From contig NZ_JAGGNW010000031.1 in NCBI RefSeq assembly GCF_018614875.1, positions 82,099-146,098 on the forward strand: a DNA stretch of 64,000 nucleotides. Reading direction: 5' to 3'. The position numbers were made by a program, and so were the translations under genes. The notes under the pieces are model-generated. The model had not been told where the DNA came from. It made no database searches and saw only the letters and a program-made list of their open reading frames with translations. Below, in pieces: positions 35,092 to 44,372 of this stretch; position 1 is the first letter of the stretch, and each line of letters opens with the position of its first letter. This stretch comes from Variovorax paradoxus. Its GTDB lineage: Bacteria; Pseudomonadota; Gammaproteobacteria; Burkholderiales; Burkholderiaceae_C.

Positions 35092-38000
35092 CAGTATTTC
35101 ATCCTTGCGTCTTTTTTCTCGCCACCCTTGTCTCTCAACCGTCGCTCATCGCCCTTCTCGTGCTTGTCTTTCGTACTCTGCCTCTTTCCCTTTGTATGCC
35201 CACTCTCTTCCTCTTCTGCATTGTCGCGATCCGAGGGCTTCTTTTTGCCCTTAGCCATCTGCATGATGAGATCGCTTGCTGACGTAACGATTGCTTTGCA
35301 GCCGTTCATCACCATTCCGGGTAACCCTGCGTCTGAAAGCAGTGGCTTCGGGATGCTTGGCATCGGAATGAGTGGTCGATCTTCCCCAGGGGACTCGGGA
35401 TCGACCCAGGGCGAAGGTCCGTACTCGCATGCCATCGCCGCCCCACCGGCAATGGGTCGGCATCCGTAGAGCCCCTTCGGGTCGCTGTAGCTCAACGGAT
35501 TGCCACCGACATATCCGAAGCGATTCCACCCTCCATCAAGCCCTATAGGGTCGCCTTGCGTATAACGACCGACTCTCGGGTCGTAGGTTCGGAATCCGTT
35601 GTAGAACAACCCCGACTCCTCATCCGCATACTGCCCCGGATAGCGCAGGTTGAACTTCACCTCGGCTATGTTGGTCGTGCCCGGGCTCGGTGTCGTCTCC
35701 GTGTTGGCAAACCGGTTCTTCGCAATCGTCGGCTTGTCCTCCCCGAAGGCGCTGTAGCTCCACTGCCAGACGGCTTGGCCGCTGTCGTTGCTCAGGCGCC
35801 TCGGCGTGTTCAGGTGGTCGCTGTGCACCGCATAGGTGGCCCCGTTGATCATGGCTGCGATCGGCATCGGTCCGTTCGCCGTCGGCAGGTAGATGTAGCT
35901 GGCCTGCCCGGCGCTGTTCGCGCCGCCGCTGCCCGTCTCCGAGATCAGCGTGCCGTTGTCGTCGTAGACATAGGCATAGCCCAGCTGCTCGGCCTGGTTG
36001 GTTGTCGGATTCCACAATTTGGTGAAGAACGCGATCAGGCTCTGCATGAAGCCCGGATCGGCTTCATCGCCTTGGCCCGGCGGGTACAGCGGCTCAGTCT
36101 TGAACACGCGCTGGCCCAGCGCGTTGTGCGCGTAGCGCGTGGTCGGGCTCACATCGGTGGCGCCGGTGGTGGCCGCGGCCAGGCGGCCCTCGGCGTCGTA
36201 GGTATAGCTCCTGAGGCCATCGCTCACGAGGTCGCCGTTGGCGTTGTAGCCGTAGGTGACGCTGGTGCTGCTGGCGCCGTTGATGCTCTGGATGAAGCCG
36301 GTCAGCTGGTTGCTACTGGCGCCCACGCTGTAGGTACGGCTGGTGCTCTGGCCGTTGAGGTCTCTTGTGCTGCTGCTTCGGTTGCCGTTGGCGTCGTAGC
36401 CGAAGCCGGCGGTGCTGCCGGTGGCATTGAAGCCGGTGATGCGCCCCACGGCGTTGTAGCCGACGGTCCAAGTAATGTCGCTGGCGGCGATGGTGCTGTG
36501 CGTGGGATCGGCGTCGCCCGGTACGTAGAGGTTCTGCGTCAGGCTGGTGATGCGACCGGCCGCGTTGTAGACATAGCTGCTGAACTCGGTGGCGGTCATG
36601 CGGCCGGCGGTGTCGTAGCTGCGGCTGGCTGCAAGCGCTGGGCTGGCGAAGGCCCAGGTCCAGGCGGTGGGCTGGCCCAGCGGGTTCCAGGCGATGCCTG
36701 TGACCAGCGGGGTACCGTTCCAGTTCAGCCCCGAGAGGCGGCCCGTGCTGTCGTACAGGTGCGCGAGGGTGGCGCCGCTCGGATAGCCGATGCTCGCGAG
36801 GGTCCCGTTCGGGTTGTAGCTGTAGCTGACCTGCTGGACGCTGCCATTGGCCAGGGTCTGCTTCTTCAGGGTCACACGACCGAAGCCGTCGCGGGTGTAC
36901 TCGGTGGTGCCGCTGCGGTCGACGATCTCCGAGAGGTAGCCTCGGCTGTTGGCCGTGAGGTCGTAGCGCAGGGTGGTGGTCTTGCCGTCGGCGAAGACCA
37001 GACTGGTGGGGCGGCTCAGGGCATCGCGGGTGATGGTGGTGGCCTGGCCGAGAGCGTCGGTGATCTGGCTCGGAAGGCCCAGGGCGTCGTACTGGGTGCT
37101 GGTGCCGCCGGTGTCGGCACTGGTCTCGGCGGCGGCGTTCCCCTGGGCATCGCGCGCGTAGGTGGTGGCCACGCCCTTGAAGTCCTTGGCTTCGGTGACG
37201 GCATCGAGGGCGTTGTACTTGAGGGTGGCGGTGGCGTTGGCCGCATCGGTCACGGCCTTGACGCGGCGCAGCCCGTCCAGGCCGTACTGGGTGCTCTGGT
37301 TCAGGCCGTTGGTCTGGGTGATCAGTTCGCCGTTGGCGTCATAGCCGAAGGAGCTGGTCTGGTTGGGGCCTTCGGTCTGGGCGGACAGCCGGTTGATGGC
37401 GTTGATGGTGCGCGCGGCGTTCCAGGCGACGCTGCCGGCGCTGTCCTTGATCTGCTCGGCAGTGCGGTTGCCCATGCCGTCCAGGGTGTAGCTACCAGAC
37501 TCGCCGCGGTTGTTGCTCCAGCCGGTCAGGCGGTGGGCGGCGTCGTAGCTGTAGGTGAGGACCAGGCCGGTGGGCAAGGACACCGTCTCGACCGTGCCGT
37601 AGGGCTTGTAGGTCAGGACCGTGGTCTGGCCGCCGACGGTCTGGGTCAAGAGGCGGTCGCGCGGGTCGTAGGTGTAGGTGGTGACGAGGCCGTTGGGGGC
37701 GGTCGAACTCGCGACGCGGTTGGCGTTGTCGTAGGTGTAGCTGGTGACATGGCCCAGGGCGTTGATCGAAGTCAGGACGTTGCCCCGGAGGTCGTAGGTG
37801 TAGCTGGTGACGGCGCCATTGGGGTCGGTGGCGGTGGCTACCAGCTGCTGGGTGTTGTAGGTCCACTGCCAGAGCTGGGCCTGGTTGGTGGCGGTGTCGG
37901 TGACGGTCTTGGTCAGTGTGTTGCCCAAGGCGTCGTAGGCGTAGGCGGTGGTGCGGCCAGCTTCGGTCACCAATGCGGGCAGCGAGAAGGTCGGGTGCCA

Positions 38001-39656
38001 TTGGGTGGTCACCGTGCGGGCATCAGGAGTGCCGGAGGCGTGGACCACGGTGGTGGGCAGGCGGCGGGCCACGTCCCAGGTCGTTGTGGTGACCACGCCC
38101 TTGAAATCGGTCTCCGAAGTGATCAGGCCGTTGGCATCCTGTACGCGGCTGGCGGCATCGCTCTTACCTTCGCCCGAGGGCAGCGAGCCGCCAGTGACGG
38201 CGAGCTTGCCCAGCGTGGTGCCATAGCTGTAGCTGCGGGTCGTGCCCAACGGATCGACCACCGTGGCGGAGCTTAAAGACGGGTAGCTGACTTGATAGCT
38301 GTCCACGGAGCCCGCGAGCTGAGTGCTGATCGCGCGGCCCGTGGTGTCGTAGGCGAACGTGCCCCAGCGGACACCGGCTTCATCGAAGATGCCGGTCAGT
38401 GCCTGGGGGAACGAAGCGTTCTCGTAGACGAAGCTGCGGGCCTTGCCGTCGGGGTACAGGACCGAGACCAAGCGGCCGGAACCGTCGTAGGCGTAGGAAA
38501 TGACGCGCGCATCCGGCGTCGTGACGGTGGTCAGTTGGCCTGCGCCGTTGTATGCAAACGCCAAGGTACGGCCGAAGCTGTTCGTGACGGAGGCCAGTTG
38601 GCCAGCGCTGTTGTAGGTGTACGCAGCGACCCAGCCGTTGCGATCCGCTTCGGTCTGCAGTTTGCCGGAGCCGTCGAAGGTCAGTGTGGTGTCGTCATCG
38701 GCGCGGTGGTAGGTCCAGGCGCCAGAGGAGAGTTGTGTCAGCGTATCTGTGCCGTTACCGGTGCTCCAGGTGGTACCGCTGGCAGCCTTGCCAAAAGTCC
38801 GCACATAGCCTTCGCCGGCGGTAATGGCCGCGATCGAGGGAGCCGTGCTGGGCGTGGCGACGAGCCTAGTGCCGAAGTTGTGCGACCAGACTTGACCAAG
38901 TGGATTGCCAACCCGGGTCGAATCGCCCGCCCAACTGCTGCGGTAGCTGCGGGTGAAAGACAAGGCACCGGGGCCCGAATCTGACCAGTCGGTTTCGCTG
39001 CGGTATTTCTCTGCGGTCGCTGGCGAGATGGGATAGGGTGTGCTTTCACCGTCACGCGGACGCTGGCACATAGGTGGCTGCTCGGGGCGAAGGCAGTAGG
39101 AACTGGTTGAGTCTTCCTGGAAGTTCCGACTGCACAGGCAGTTTCCGCTACCCGTCAGCGTACTGTCGGCGGGGCATATCTTGTCATAGGCAGTACGCAA
39201 ACTGCCTGCCCCCCCTGATGTGGTTCCATCCTTCCAGACGTAATGGAACGGGCAGTACGAATTGCCAACAGAACCTGCTGGAGGGCCGGAACTGGTAACA
39301 GTTGCAGGGTATGAGCTGTAGAACTGTTGATAGAGCGCGAGGGCATCTGCGCATGCCTCCTCCCTGGTATAGCGAAATGCGTCATTCGGGTAGTAACCGG
39401 TGGGGGAGGTTCCCGCCCACTTGGGAACAGCTGTCGACCAAATCGTTGCGCCGGCAGCATGAGCAACACATAAGAGTAGCAGTGCGATACACAAATGGAA
39501 GAGAGATGCGAGACCAGTCTTGGAAGGTGGGCGAGCGGGGTGATTGCTCGAGTCCTCGCAGGTCCTTTTTGAGCATCGAACCGAACAGTTAGCTACCCAC
39601 TCCCACAGCGTAGTGAACAGAATTAGACCTTCACAGGCCTTTCTCGCCTCGCTCAT
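35091..39656 (-). CDS. RHS/YD-repeat polymorphic toxin
   Basis: About 1521 residues. A hydrophobic segment (SLFHLCIALLLLCVAHAAGA) some 50 residues from the N-terminus suggests export by an unusually long signal. A Cys-rich N-terminal domain is followed by many YD repeats (SYTYDLRGNV, TTYTYDPRDRL, TLRYDLTANSRG). The core closes with GRYTQGDPIGLDGGWNRFGY and YSDPKGL, after which a 125-residue variable tip carries the presumed toxin. The tip ends in a Lys/Arg/Glu-rich run with KQSTKDKHEKG-like spacing (RQSTKDKHEKGDERR), compatible with a nuclease but not identified. Start 39656 was chosen for the strong AGGGAGAG upstream; 39707 is possible. No VgrG or PAAR gene is adjacent. Confidence 0.85.
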   Translation of the reverse strand: MSEARKACEGLILFTTLWEWVANCSVRCSKRTCEDSSNHPARPPSKTGLASLFHLCIALLLLCVAHAAGATIWSTAVPKWAGTSPTGYYPNDAFRYTREEACADALALYQQFYSSYPATVTSSGPPAGSVGNSYCPFHYVWKDGTTSGGAGSLRTAYDKICPADSTLTGSGNCLCSRNFQEDSTSSYCLRPEQPPMCQRPRDGESTPYPISPATAEKYRSETDWSDSGPGALSFTRSYRSSWAGDSTRVGNPLGQVWSHNFGTRLVATPSTAPSIAAITAGEGYVRTFGKAASGTTWSTGNGTDTLTQLSSGAWTYHRADDDTTLTFDGSGKLQTEADRNGWVAAYTYNSAGQLASVTNSFGRTLAFAYNGAGQLTTVTTPDARVISYAYDGSGRLVSVLYPDGKARSFVYENASFPQALTGIFDEAGVRWGTFAYDTTGRAISTQLAGSVDSYQVSYPSLSSATVVDPLGTTRSYSYGTTLGKLAVTGGSLPSGEGKSDAASRVQDANGLITSETDFKGVVTTTTWDVARRLPTTVVHASGTPDARTVTTQWHPTFSLPALVTEAGRTTAYAYDALGNTLTKTVTDTATNQAQLWQWTYNTQQLVATATDPNGAVTSYTYDLRGNVLTSINALGHVTSYTYDNANRVASSTAPNGLVTTYTYDPRDRLLTQTVGGQTTVLTYKPYGTVETVSLPTGLVLTYSYDAAHRLTGWSNNRGESGSYTLDGMGNRTAEQIKDSAGSVAWNAARTINAINRLSAQTEGPNQTSSFGYDANGELITQTNGLNQSTQYGLDGLRRVKAVTDAANATATLKYNALDAVTEAKDFKGVATTYARDAQGNAAAETSADTGGTSTQYDALGLPSQITDALGQATTITRDALSRPTSLVFADGKTTTLRYDLTANSRGYLSEIVDRSGTTEYTRDGFGRVTLKKQTLANGSVQQVSYSYNPNGTLASIGYPSGATLAHLYDSTGRLSGLNWNGTPLVTGIAWNPLGQPTAWTWAFASPALAASRSYDTAGRMTATEFSSYVYNAAGRITSLTQNLYVPGDADPTHSTIAASDITWTVGYNAVGRITGFNATGSTAGFGYDANGNRSSSTRDLNGQSTSRTYSVGASSNQLTGFIQSINGASSTSVTYGYNANGDLVSDGLRSYTYDAEGRLAAATTGATDVSPTTRYAHNALGQRVFKTEPLYPPGQGDEADPGFMQSLIAFFTKLWNPTTNQAEQLGYAYVYDDNGTLISETGSGGANSAGQASYIYLPTANGPMPIAAMINGATYAVHSDHLNTPRRLSNDSGQAVWQWSYSAFGEDKPTIAKNRFANTETTPSPGTTNIAEVKFNLRYPGQYADEESGLFYNGFRTYDPRVGRYTQGDPIGLDGGWNRFGYVGGNPLSYSDPKGLYGCRPIAGGAAMACEYGPSPWVDPESPGEDRPLIPMPSIPKPLLSDAGLPGMVMNGCKAIVTSASDLIMQMAKGKKKPSDRDNAEEEESGHTKGKRQSTKDKHEKGDERRLRDKGGEKKDARMKY

Positions 39657-39927
39657 CGCACTCTCCCTCATGTCTTTCCGTTTGCGTGTCTGAACATCCA
39701 CGCCCACTCTTTGCGGCCAGAGTGATTATTTTTTGACCGGCCGACCCCCTCGGTGACGCGCACCGTGACGTGGCACTTTGTACAACTTGTTTCAGATTAG
39801 TCGAAAGACAGCAGTCCGCCAACGACAGTTCAACTGGATCGCACTTCCAAGCCCAAAATGAATATGAAAGTTCGCCAGCGTTGTTGTCGCGGCACGACTG
39901 GCCGGCCGGCCTTCGCTATACGACTGA

Positions 39928-40503
39928 CTAATGGGGCCGGGGGCTGGGGGTGTCGTCAGGCATTCCAAGCAACAATCGATCGTTCTTCACGGTGCCCAGC
40001 AGAAGCTGCACTTCGTTGTCTCGCCCTTCAACAACGAGTCGACCTCGCTCAAGTAGCTCTCGACCTCGAGCAGCCATGCCCGCGAGGACTGCGGATCGAT
40101 CCGCGACACGCTGGCAGGCAACGGGGTCGCCTGCGGCTTGCTCCCGATCACGGGCGGCGAAGGCGGCGTATTGCTTGCGCACCCGCTCAGCATCGCCAGC
40201 AGCAGCGCGGCGGCGGCCATCGAGCACGGCCATTTTCTTTTCGTAGGCATTGACGTTCTCCTGTTGAGCTTTGGCATGGGCGGCCTGCATCGCGAGCACA
40301 CGCTGCAGGTCCTCGAGTGCGGCAAGCGCGCGGCGGGTGTTCTCGGCTTGGCGGTCGAGCTTTTGGTCGGAGACGGCTTTCTGTGCCCTGGACACGTCGG
40401 CCTTCGCCTTCAGCACCTGTGTGCGCTCGATGCCTGCCACGGCGAGCGCAAGCGCCAGCAACAGCGCCCAGAGCCACGAAGGCACGATGTCGAGGAACTT
40501 CAT
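39928..40503 (-). CDS. Rz-like inner membrane spanin
   Basis: A 191-residue protein with an N-terminal membrane helix (SWLWALLLALALAVAGIE) and a long periplasmic coiled coil (KADVSRAQKAVSDQKLDRQAEN onward), the i-spanin layout. With Rz1 it fuses inner and outer membranes during lysis. The start at 40503 overlaps the endolysin stop by four bases. A second gene, Rz1, is embedded in another frame inside it. Confidence 0.8.
   Translation of the reverse strand: MKFLDIVPSWLWALLLALALAVAGIERTQVLKAKADVSRAQKAVSDQKLDRQAENTRRALAALEDLQRVLAMQAAHAKAQQENVNAYEKKMAVLDGRRRAAAGDAERVRKQYAAFAARDREQAAGDPVACQRVADRSAVLAGMAARGRELLERGRLVVEGRDNEVQLLLGTVKNDRLLLGMPDDTPSPRPH
39987..40250 (-). CDS. Rz1-like outer membrane spanin lipoprotein, nested in Rz
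   Basis: An 87-residue frame inside the Rz gene in a different frame. MPTKRKWPCSMAAAALLLAM leads to a lipobox LSGC, then a Pro-rich mature part (NTPPSPPVIGSKPQATPLP). Nested Rz1 genes of this type are standard in lambdoid phages. A later in-frame ATG at 40220 (MAAAALLLAM) would give a shorter signal. Confidence 0.75.
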   Translation of the reverse strand: MPTKRKWPCSMAAAALLLAMLSGCASNTPPSPPVIGSKPQATPLPASVSRIDPQSSRAWLLEVESYLSEVDSLLKGETTKCSFCWAP

Positions 40504-41084
40504 TGGCTCAGCTCCCTGTACGCACGCGCGGTGATCGCCTCGCGCTCCGCAAGCTTCAGGCGCGCCGGGCCGTTCACGCGACCGGTCACGTCGTAGACAT
40601 CGCCCCGCTCGGCCGCCGGCAAACAGCCCTTGAACACCGCGAAAAACCAGCACGCCGACTGCGCCGCATATTGCGGCTGCAGCAGCAGTTCGGGATTGCG
40701 GCGGAAGTCAGCGCCGAGCGCATGGCCCGCGGCGATGTAGGCGTCTTCCCAGGTGAGCTGGATGAGGCCGCGCCCATGGAAGCCCTTGTAGCGAAGCATG
40801 CTCAGCCCTCGGGGGTTGCGCACGTACTCTTCAGCCCGGTAGCCGCCCTTGACGAACAGGCTCGGGAAGATCTCCCGCAGCCGTGCTGGCGTCGTGTAGT
40901 TGAGGTTTTCTTCGACCTTCTGCAGCGCATCGGATTCGACGGCGAGCTGCCCGAGGAAGACTGCCATCGCGTTGACAGAATGAATGCCGAAGCGGTTCAT
41001 GCCGTCCGCCAGGTGCAGGGTGTAGCGCTCGGCGTCGGCGCGTGCAGCGCCGGTGCAGTCGATGAGGGTTTGCGTGTCGATCAT
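40500..41084 (-). CDS. Endolysin, glycoside hydrolase family 19-like
   Basis: A 194-residue muralytic enzyme. FLGQLAVESDALQKVEENLNY contains the expected catalytic Glu region, and GFHGRGLIQLTWEDAY is the GH19/lysozyme-like core. It cleaves peptidoglycan at the end of the lytic cycle. It has no signal peptide, so a holin is needed. The start at 41084 overlaps the upstream stop (ATGA) and the end overlaps Rz. Confidence 0.88.
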   Translation of the reverse strand: MIDTQTLIDCTGAARADAERYTLHLADGMNRFGIHSVNAMAVFLGQLAVESDALQKVEENLNYTTPARLREIFPSLFVKGGYRAEEYVRNPRGLSMLRYKGFHGRGLIQLTWEDAYIAAGHALGADFRRNPELLLQPQYAAQSACWFFAVFKGCLPAAERGDVYDVTGRVNGPARLKLAEREAITARAYRELSQ

Positions 41085-41473
41085 GGTTTCTTCATTTCCT
41101 TCGCCGCGGTCTTCGCGGCCTGGTTGGCGGTTTGTGCAGCGGTCTGCGCCGTGCTTGCGGCTTCGCCCGCGGTCTGCGCAGCGCTCGCCGCGGTGTCGGC
41201 CGCTCGGTTGACGCGGCCCGTCAGCGAAGAGAGACGGTCGCCGAAGGCCTCGCGCAGCCGGGCAATCTCCGCGAGGTGGTCCTCGCGCTGGCGCGTCATC
41301 TGCGCTTCGGCCGTGCGGGTGGCCCAGAAGTAGCCCGAGCCGAAGCCGCCGAGGAACAGGCTTCCGACGACGCCCACGGTTTCGAAGAACCGGCGCCACT
41401 GGCGTGGCGGGCGCACGCGCGGCAAGACTTCGAGCGCCGCGCGATCCGAATCGATGTGCGAATCACTGTGCAT
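41081..41473 (-). CDS. Small membrane protein with Ala-rich coiled coil, lysis cassette
   Basis: A 130-residue protein with one membrane segment (ETVGVVGSLFLGGFGSGYFW) near 31-50 and a cytosolic or periplasmic helix rich in Ala/Thr/Gln (AADTAASAAQTAGEAASTAQ). The position just before the endolysin suggests a holin or lysis accessory, but a single helix of this kind is not diagnostic. It overlaps the next upstream gene by 11 bp. Confidence 0.6.
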   Translation of the reverse strand: MHSDSHIDSDRAALEVLPRVRPPRQWRRFFETVGVVGSLFLGGFGSGYFWATRTAEAQMTRQREDHLAEIARLREAFGDRLSSLTGRVNRAADTAASAAQTAGEAASTAQTAAQTANQAAKTAAKEMKKP

Positions 41474-41831
41474 GCAGTTGCTCCTTCAGTTGGCGGACCT
41501 GATCGCGCAAAGAACTCAGCTCGGCCGTCTGCGCGGCAAGCGTGTCGTTCATGGCCTTGATCTGCCCCTTCATCTCCCACAGCTCTTTCAATGCTTCGTT
41601 GCGCTCGGCCGCGAACTTGTCGGCCCGCTCTTCGGCCTTCACGCGCGCCGCGCGCTCGCCTTCGAGCAGTTCCTTCCACGTCCCAAGGGCCGCAATCTGG
41701 CCCTCGCTGTCGGCTCGCTCCTTGGCATCGGTCGGCTGCTGCTTGCGCCACACCTGATAGCCGCCGGCGGCCGAGAGAATGAGGAATGCAAGCTGTGCAA
41801 TCGGATTGCCGGCGATGTCGCCCATGTCCAT
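41463..41831 (-). CDS. Small membrane protein with coiled coil, possible holin
   Basis: A 122-residue protein with an N-terminal membrane helix (IAQLAFLILSAAGGYQVW) and a long charged coiled coil (LLEGERAARVKAEERADKF onward). The layout suits a phage lysis or tail-membrane accessory protein. It lies in the lysis cassette. Exact function unknown. Confidence 0.55.
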   Translation of the reverse strand: MDMGDIAGNPIAQLAFLILSAAGGYQVWRKQQPTDAKERADSEGQIAALGTWKELLEGERAARVKAEERADKFAAERNEALKELWEMKGQIKAMNDTLAAQTAELSSLRDQVRQLKEQLHAQ

Positions 41832-41849
41832 GAATGGCCTCTTCTCTCT

Positions 41850-42083
41850 TCAGATTTGGAATTGCACGAGCGGCATGTCGGCGGGCGCGTCGCCTTCGAT
41901 CACGCCATCGCGGACGAACACCTCGGCACCGATGGCGCGGCCGCCGGCGCCGCGCGCCGTGAGCACGCCGCCGCCTGGAAGCACGAGCCGCGCGATGTCG
42001 CCATCGACGGCCGTCACGGTCGCGATCTGTAGCGGCTTGGCCGGCAGCAGCTCAAGGAATGCGGTGTAGAGGTTGCGTGCCAT
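41850..42083 (-). CDS. Small phage protein, hypothetical
   Basis: A 77-residue predicted beta-rich protein starting MARNLYTAFLELLPAKPLQI and continuing with Val/Gly/Asp alternation. The start at 42083 was chosen as it follows the tail-tip gene stop by two bases. It probably belongs to the tail tip or fibre module. Confidence 0.6.
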   Translation of the reverse strand: MARNLYTAFLELLPAKPLQIATVTAVDGDIARLVLPGGGVLTARGAGGRAIGAEVFVRDGVIEGDAPADMPLVQFQI

Positions 42084-42085
42084 GC

Positions 42086-43975
42086 TCAGACCTCCACATG
42101 GGTTTCGACGGTGAGCGTCTGGCGCAGCGTCGGCCATGACTCATCGAGCGCAATGCTGCGCACGAGGCCGAGGCGCACCGCGTCGCCGCCGTCGTAGCTG
42201 ACCAGCGAGCCGGGCAGGATCAAGCCCGTTTCCTGCAGCACTGGCATGCGCAGGCTCACATGCGTCTGCCGGCCCGTGTTGCTCAGCTCGGCAATGCCGC
42301 GCTGCATGACGGCATCACCGTGCGTCATCAACGGATGGGTGACCATGGGCGCGTCGTAGTCGCCAGCCGTCCCGCTGCGGGTGATGTCGCCGCGCACGCC
42401 GCCGCTCGTGGTGCCATAGATGAAGGCGCGGTTGTAGGCCGGCCGCCGGACCCACTCGATGCCTTCGACCGAAACAACATCGGCCGGCAACACGTAGTCT
42501 GGCGTGAGCGTGTGCCACATCCACGGCGCGGCCGGGTAGCGCGGAAGGATGCGCAGCGTCTGCTCGGTGTTGTGCGGCTGCACGATGGCGCCGGCGGCCG
42601 TCGCAATGTCCAGCACCGCCGCAATCGGCGTGCCCTGAAAGGCCCACGTTCCGCCAGGCACAAACCAATCGCCGATGCGGTAGTCGACGGCCCAGCCGTT
42701 ATTAACGCCATTAATAGTCATGGCAAGCGCCATGAGCTGCGCAGCCGTGCGCCCCGATGCAGACGCAAAGTTTTGCTCCGAAACATAGGGCTTGTCGAGC
42801 AGCGCGGCGCGGCCCTTGCCCCTCACCCGCACCTCTGCGCGCGCAAAGCGCCGATCACGCGCAGGGTTGTCCGCCACGAGCCGATAGGGCACGCCGTTGA
42901 CCATTGCCAGCAGCTCTGCCGGATCGCCGTTGCCGTCTTCCTGCACGAGTGGCAGCGCCGAGCCCGGCAGCGTCGCGCTCCACTGCCATGTCCACGAATC
43001 GGCATCGAGCGACATCGAGAAGCCTCGGGCCTCGATGACTTCGCCGCCATCCACGCGCATGAGCGCGATGCTGTTTTCCACGGAATAGACCTCCAAGACT
43101 GGCACCACGACGGTCTGTCCGGTGCCGGGCGGCGGCGAGTGCCGCTCGCAAAAGAAAATGAGCGTCGTGCTGTGCTTTTGCTTCTCGCGAAACACCAACG
43201 TGGTGTCGGGCACATAGCAGGGGTCAACCCCGGGCGGCACGATGACCGAGCGCCCCGGCAGCGGCGCCATGGCCGCCTGCCAATGTGCGAGCCACCCGCG
43301 CTCGACGAGCTGCGCGCCGCCGAAGCCCTCGCCATGCCGGTGCACGAGGCTCCCGGCCTCCTGCCAGCCAGAACGCGCGGCGCGGCGCACCCGGCCGGCC
43401 TCTTGGTACCGGACAGCCAGCGCCGCCGGCGTGAGCTGCTGCGCCGCCTGCCACTGCACGCGCGCCGCATTGCGAGCGCGGCCCGCCTCCTGCCAGCGCA
43501 GCGCGGCCGAGGTCCAAACCGAGCCGGCCGCCTGGTGCCGCACCGCCGCCGCGTTGCGCGCCCGGCCGGCCTCTTGCCACACCGGCGCCGTGACGCCCGC
43601 CCGGACCTCGGCACGCTGCCAGCGCGACACACGGCCAGCACTCCCGCGCGCGGCGCTCTGGTGCCGCGCCAGGGTCGCGGCGCTCGCCGGCACCGCGACT
43701 TGCCACCCGGACGAGACCTTGCCCACGAGCGGGCGCTGCGTGGCGCTGTTGTAGCGCGCAGTGCCGCCCAGCATGAACGCGGGCAATGGGATGCCGCCGG
43801 CGGCCGTCGCAAGGGGCGGCATCGTGACCATGGCCGCACCGGACACGAAGAAGCTCGGCAGCGGAATGCGCCCGAGCGCATAAGCCGCGCGGCTCGCTTC
43901 CTCGGGCTCGCCGAACACGAGAACGTTCGGCGGCCCGCCGGGCGGCGGCTGACGAAAGATGAGGTCTTCAACCAC
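42086..43975 (-). CDS. Phage tail-tip/hub protein with internal WQ repeats
   Basis: A 629-residue protein. The C-terminal 380 residues resemble a tail hub/baseplate protein (EVYSVENSIALMRVDG, FSMSLDADSWTWQWSATLPG, GLVRSIALDESWPTLRQTL). Residues about 85-215 are a run of degenerate short repeats around WQEAGRARNAA, spaced about 17 residues, probably helical. Overlaps with 43968 and 42083 genes keep it in one operon. The function is inferred from position and the C-terminal part. Confidence 0.65.
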   Translation of the reverse strand: MVEDLIFRQPPPGGPPNVLVFGEPEEASRAAYALGRIPLPSFFVSGAAMVTMPPLATAAGGIPLPAFMLGGTARYNSATQRPLVGKVSSGWQVAVPASAATLARHQSAARGSAGRVSRWQRAEVRAGVTAPVWQEAGRARNAAAVRHQAAGSVWTSAALRWQEAGRARNAARVQWQAAQQLTPAALAVRYQEAGRVRRAARSGWQEAGSLVHRHGEGFGGAQLVERGWLAHWQAAMAPLPGRSVIVPPGVDPCYVPDTTLVFREKQKHSTTLIFFCERHSPPPGTGQTVVVPVLEVYSVENSIALMRVDGGEVIEARGFSMSLDADSWTWQWSATLPGSALPLVQEDGNGDPAELLAMVNGVPYRLVADNPARDRRFARAEVRVRGKGRAALLDKPYVSEQNFASASGRTAAQLMALAMTINGVNNGWAVDYRIGDWFVPGGTWAFQGTPIAAVLDIATAAGAIVQPHNTEQTLRILPRYPAAPWMWHTLTPDYVLPADVVSVEGIEWVRRPAYNRAFIYGTTSGGVRGDITRSGTAGDYDAPMVTHPLMTHGDAVMQRGIAELSNTGRQTHVSLRMPVLQETGLILPGSLVSYDGGDAVRLGLVRSIALDESWPTLRQTLTVETHVEV

Positions 43976-44372
43976 CGATGACCACCTCGCCGATGAAGAA
44001 GGTTCCGCCCTGATAGAGCTTCGCCTCGGGGTCGCCTTCGGGCGGGTTCTGCACCACGAGCTTGACCTGCCCGGTTCCCGAAGGGCCGCTCATGCTGAAG
44101 TCCGCCACCCAGGTGCCGTCCGCCAGCTCCACGCGGCCCCAAGTGGCGATCCCGGTTGCGAGCGCCAGATCGCCTGTGCTGTCGGCCTGCGCAAGCCTGA
44201 GCTTTCCGTCTGCAACGGCGCCCGCCGGAAGCGCGAGCACCGCCGCGGCCAACAAAAGGCTCGGCGCACCGCCCTCGCCTGGCTGCTCACCGCCGTAGAC
44301 CATGAAGCGCGCACCCTCGCTCAGGTAGGCGACGAGACCTTGCAGCATCGCGTTGATGGCGAGCACGTTCAT
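43968..44372 (-). CDS. Phage structural protein, hypothetical
   Basis: A 134-residue protein beginning MNVLAINAMLQGLVAYLSEG, with beta-rich text (ATWGRVELADGTWVADFSMS). Coupled by ATGA to the upstream gene. It lies among tail-tip genes and is probably a minor tail component. Confidence 0.6.
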   Translation of the reverse strand: MNVLAINAMLQGLVAYLSEGARFMVYGGEQPGEGGAPSLLLAAAVLALPAGAVADGKLRLAQADSTGDLALATGIATWGRVELADGTWVADFSMSGPSGTGQVKLVVQNPPEGDPEAKLYQGGTFFIGEVVIGG

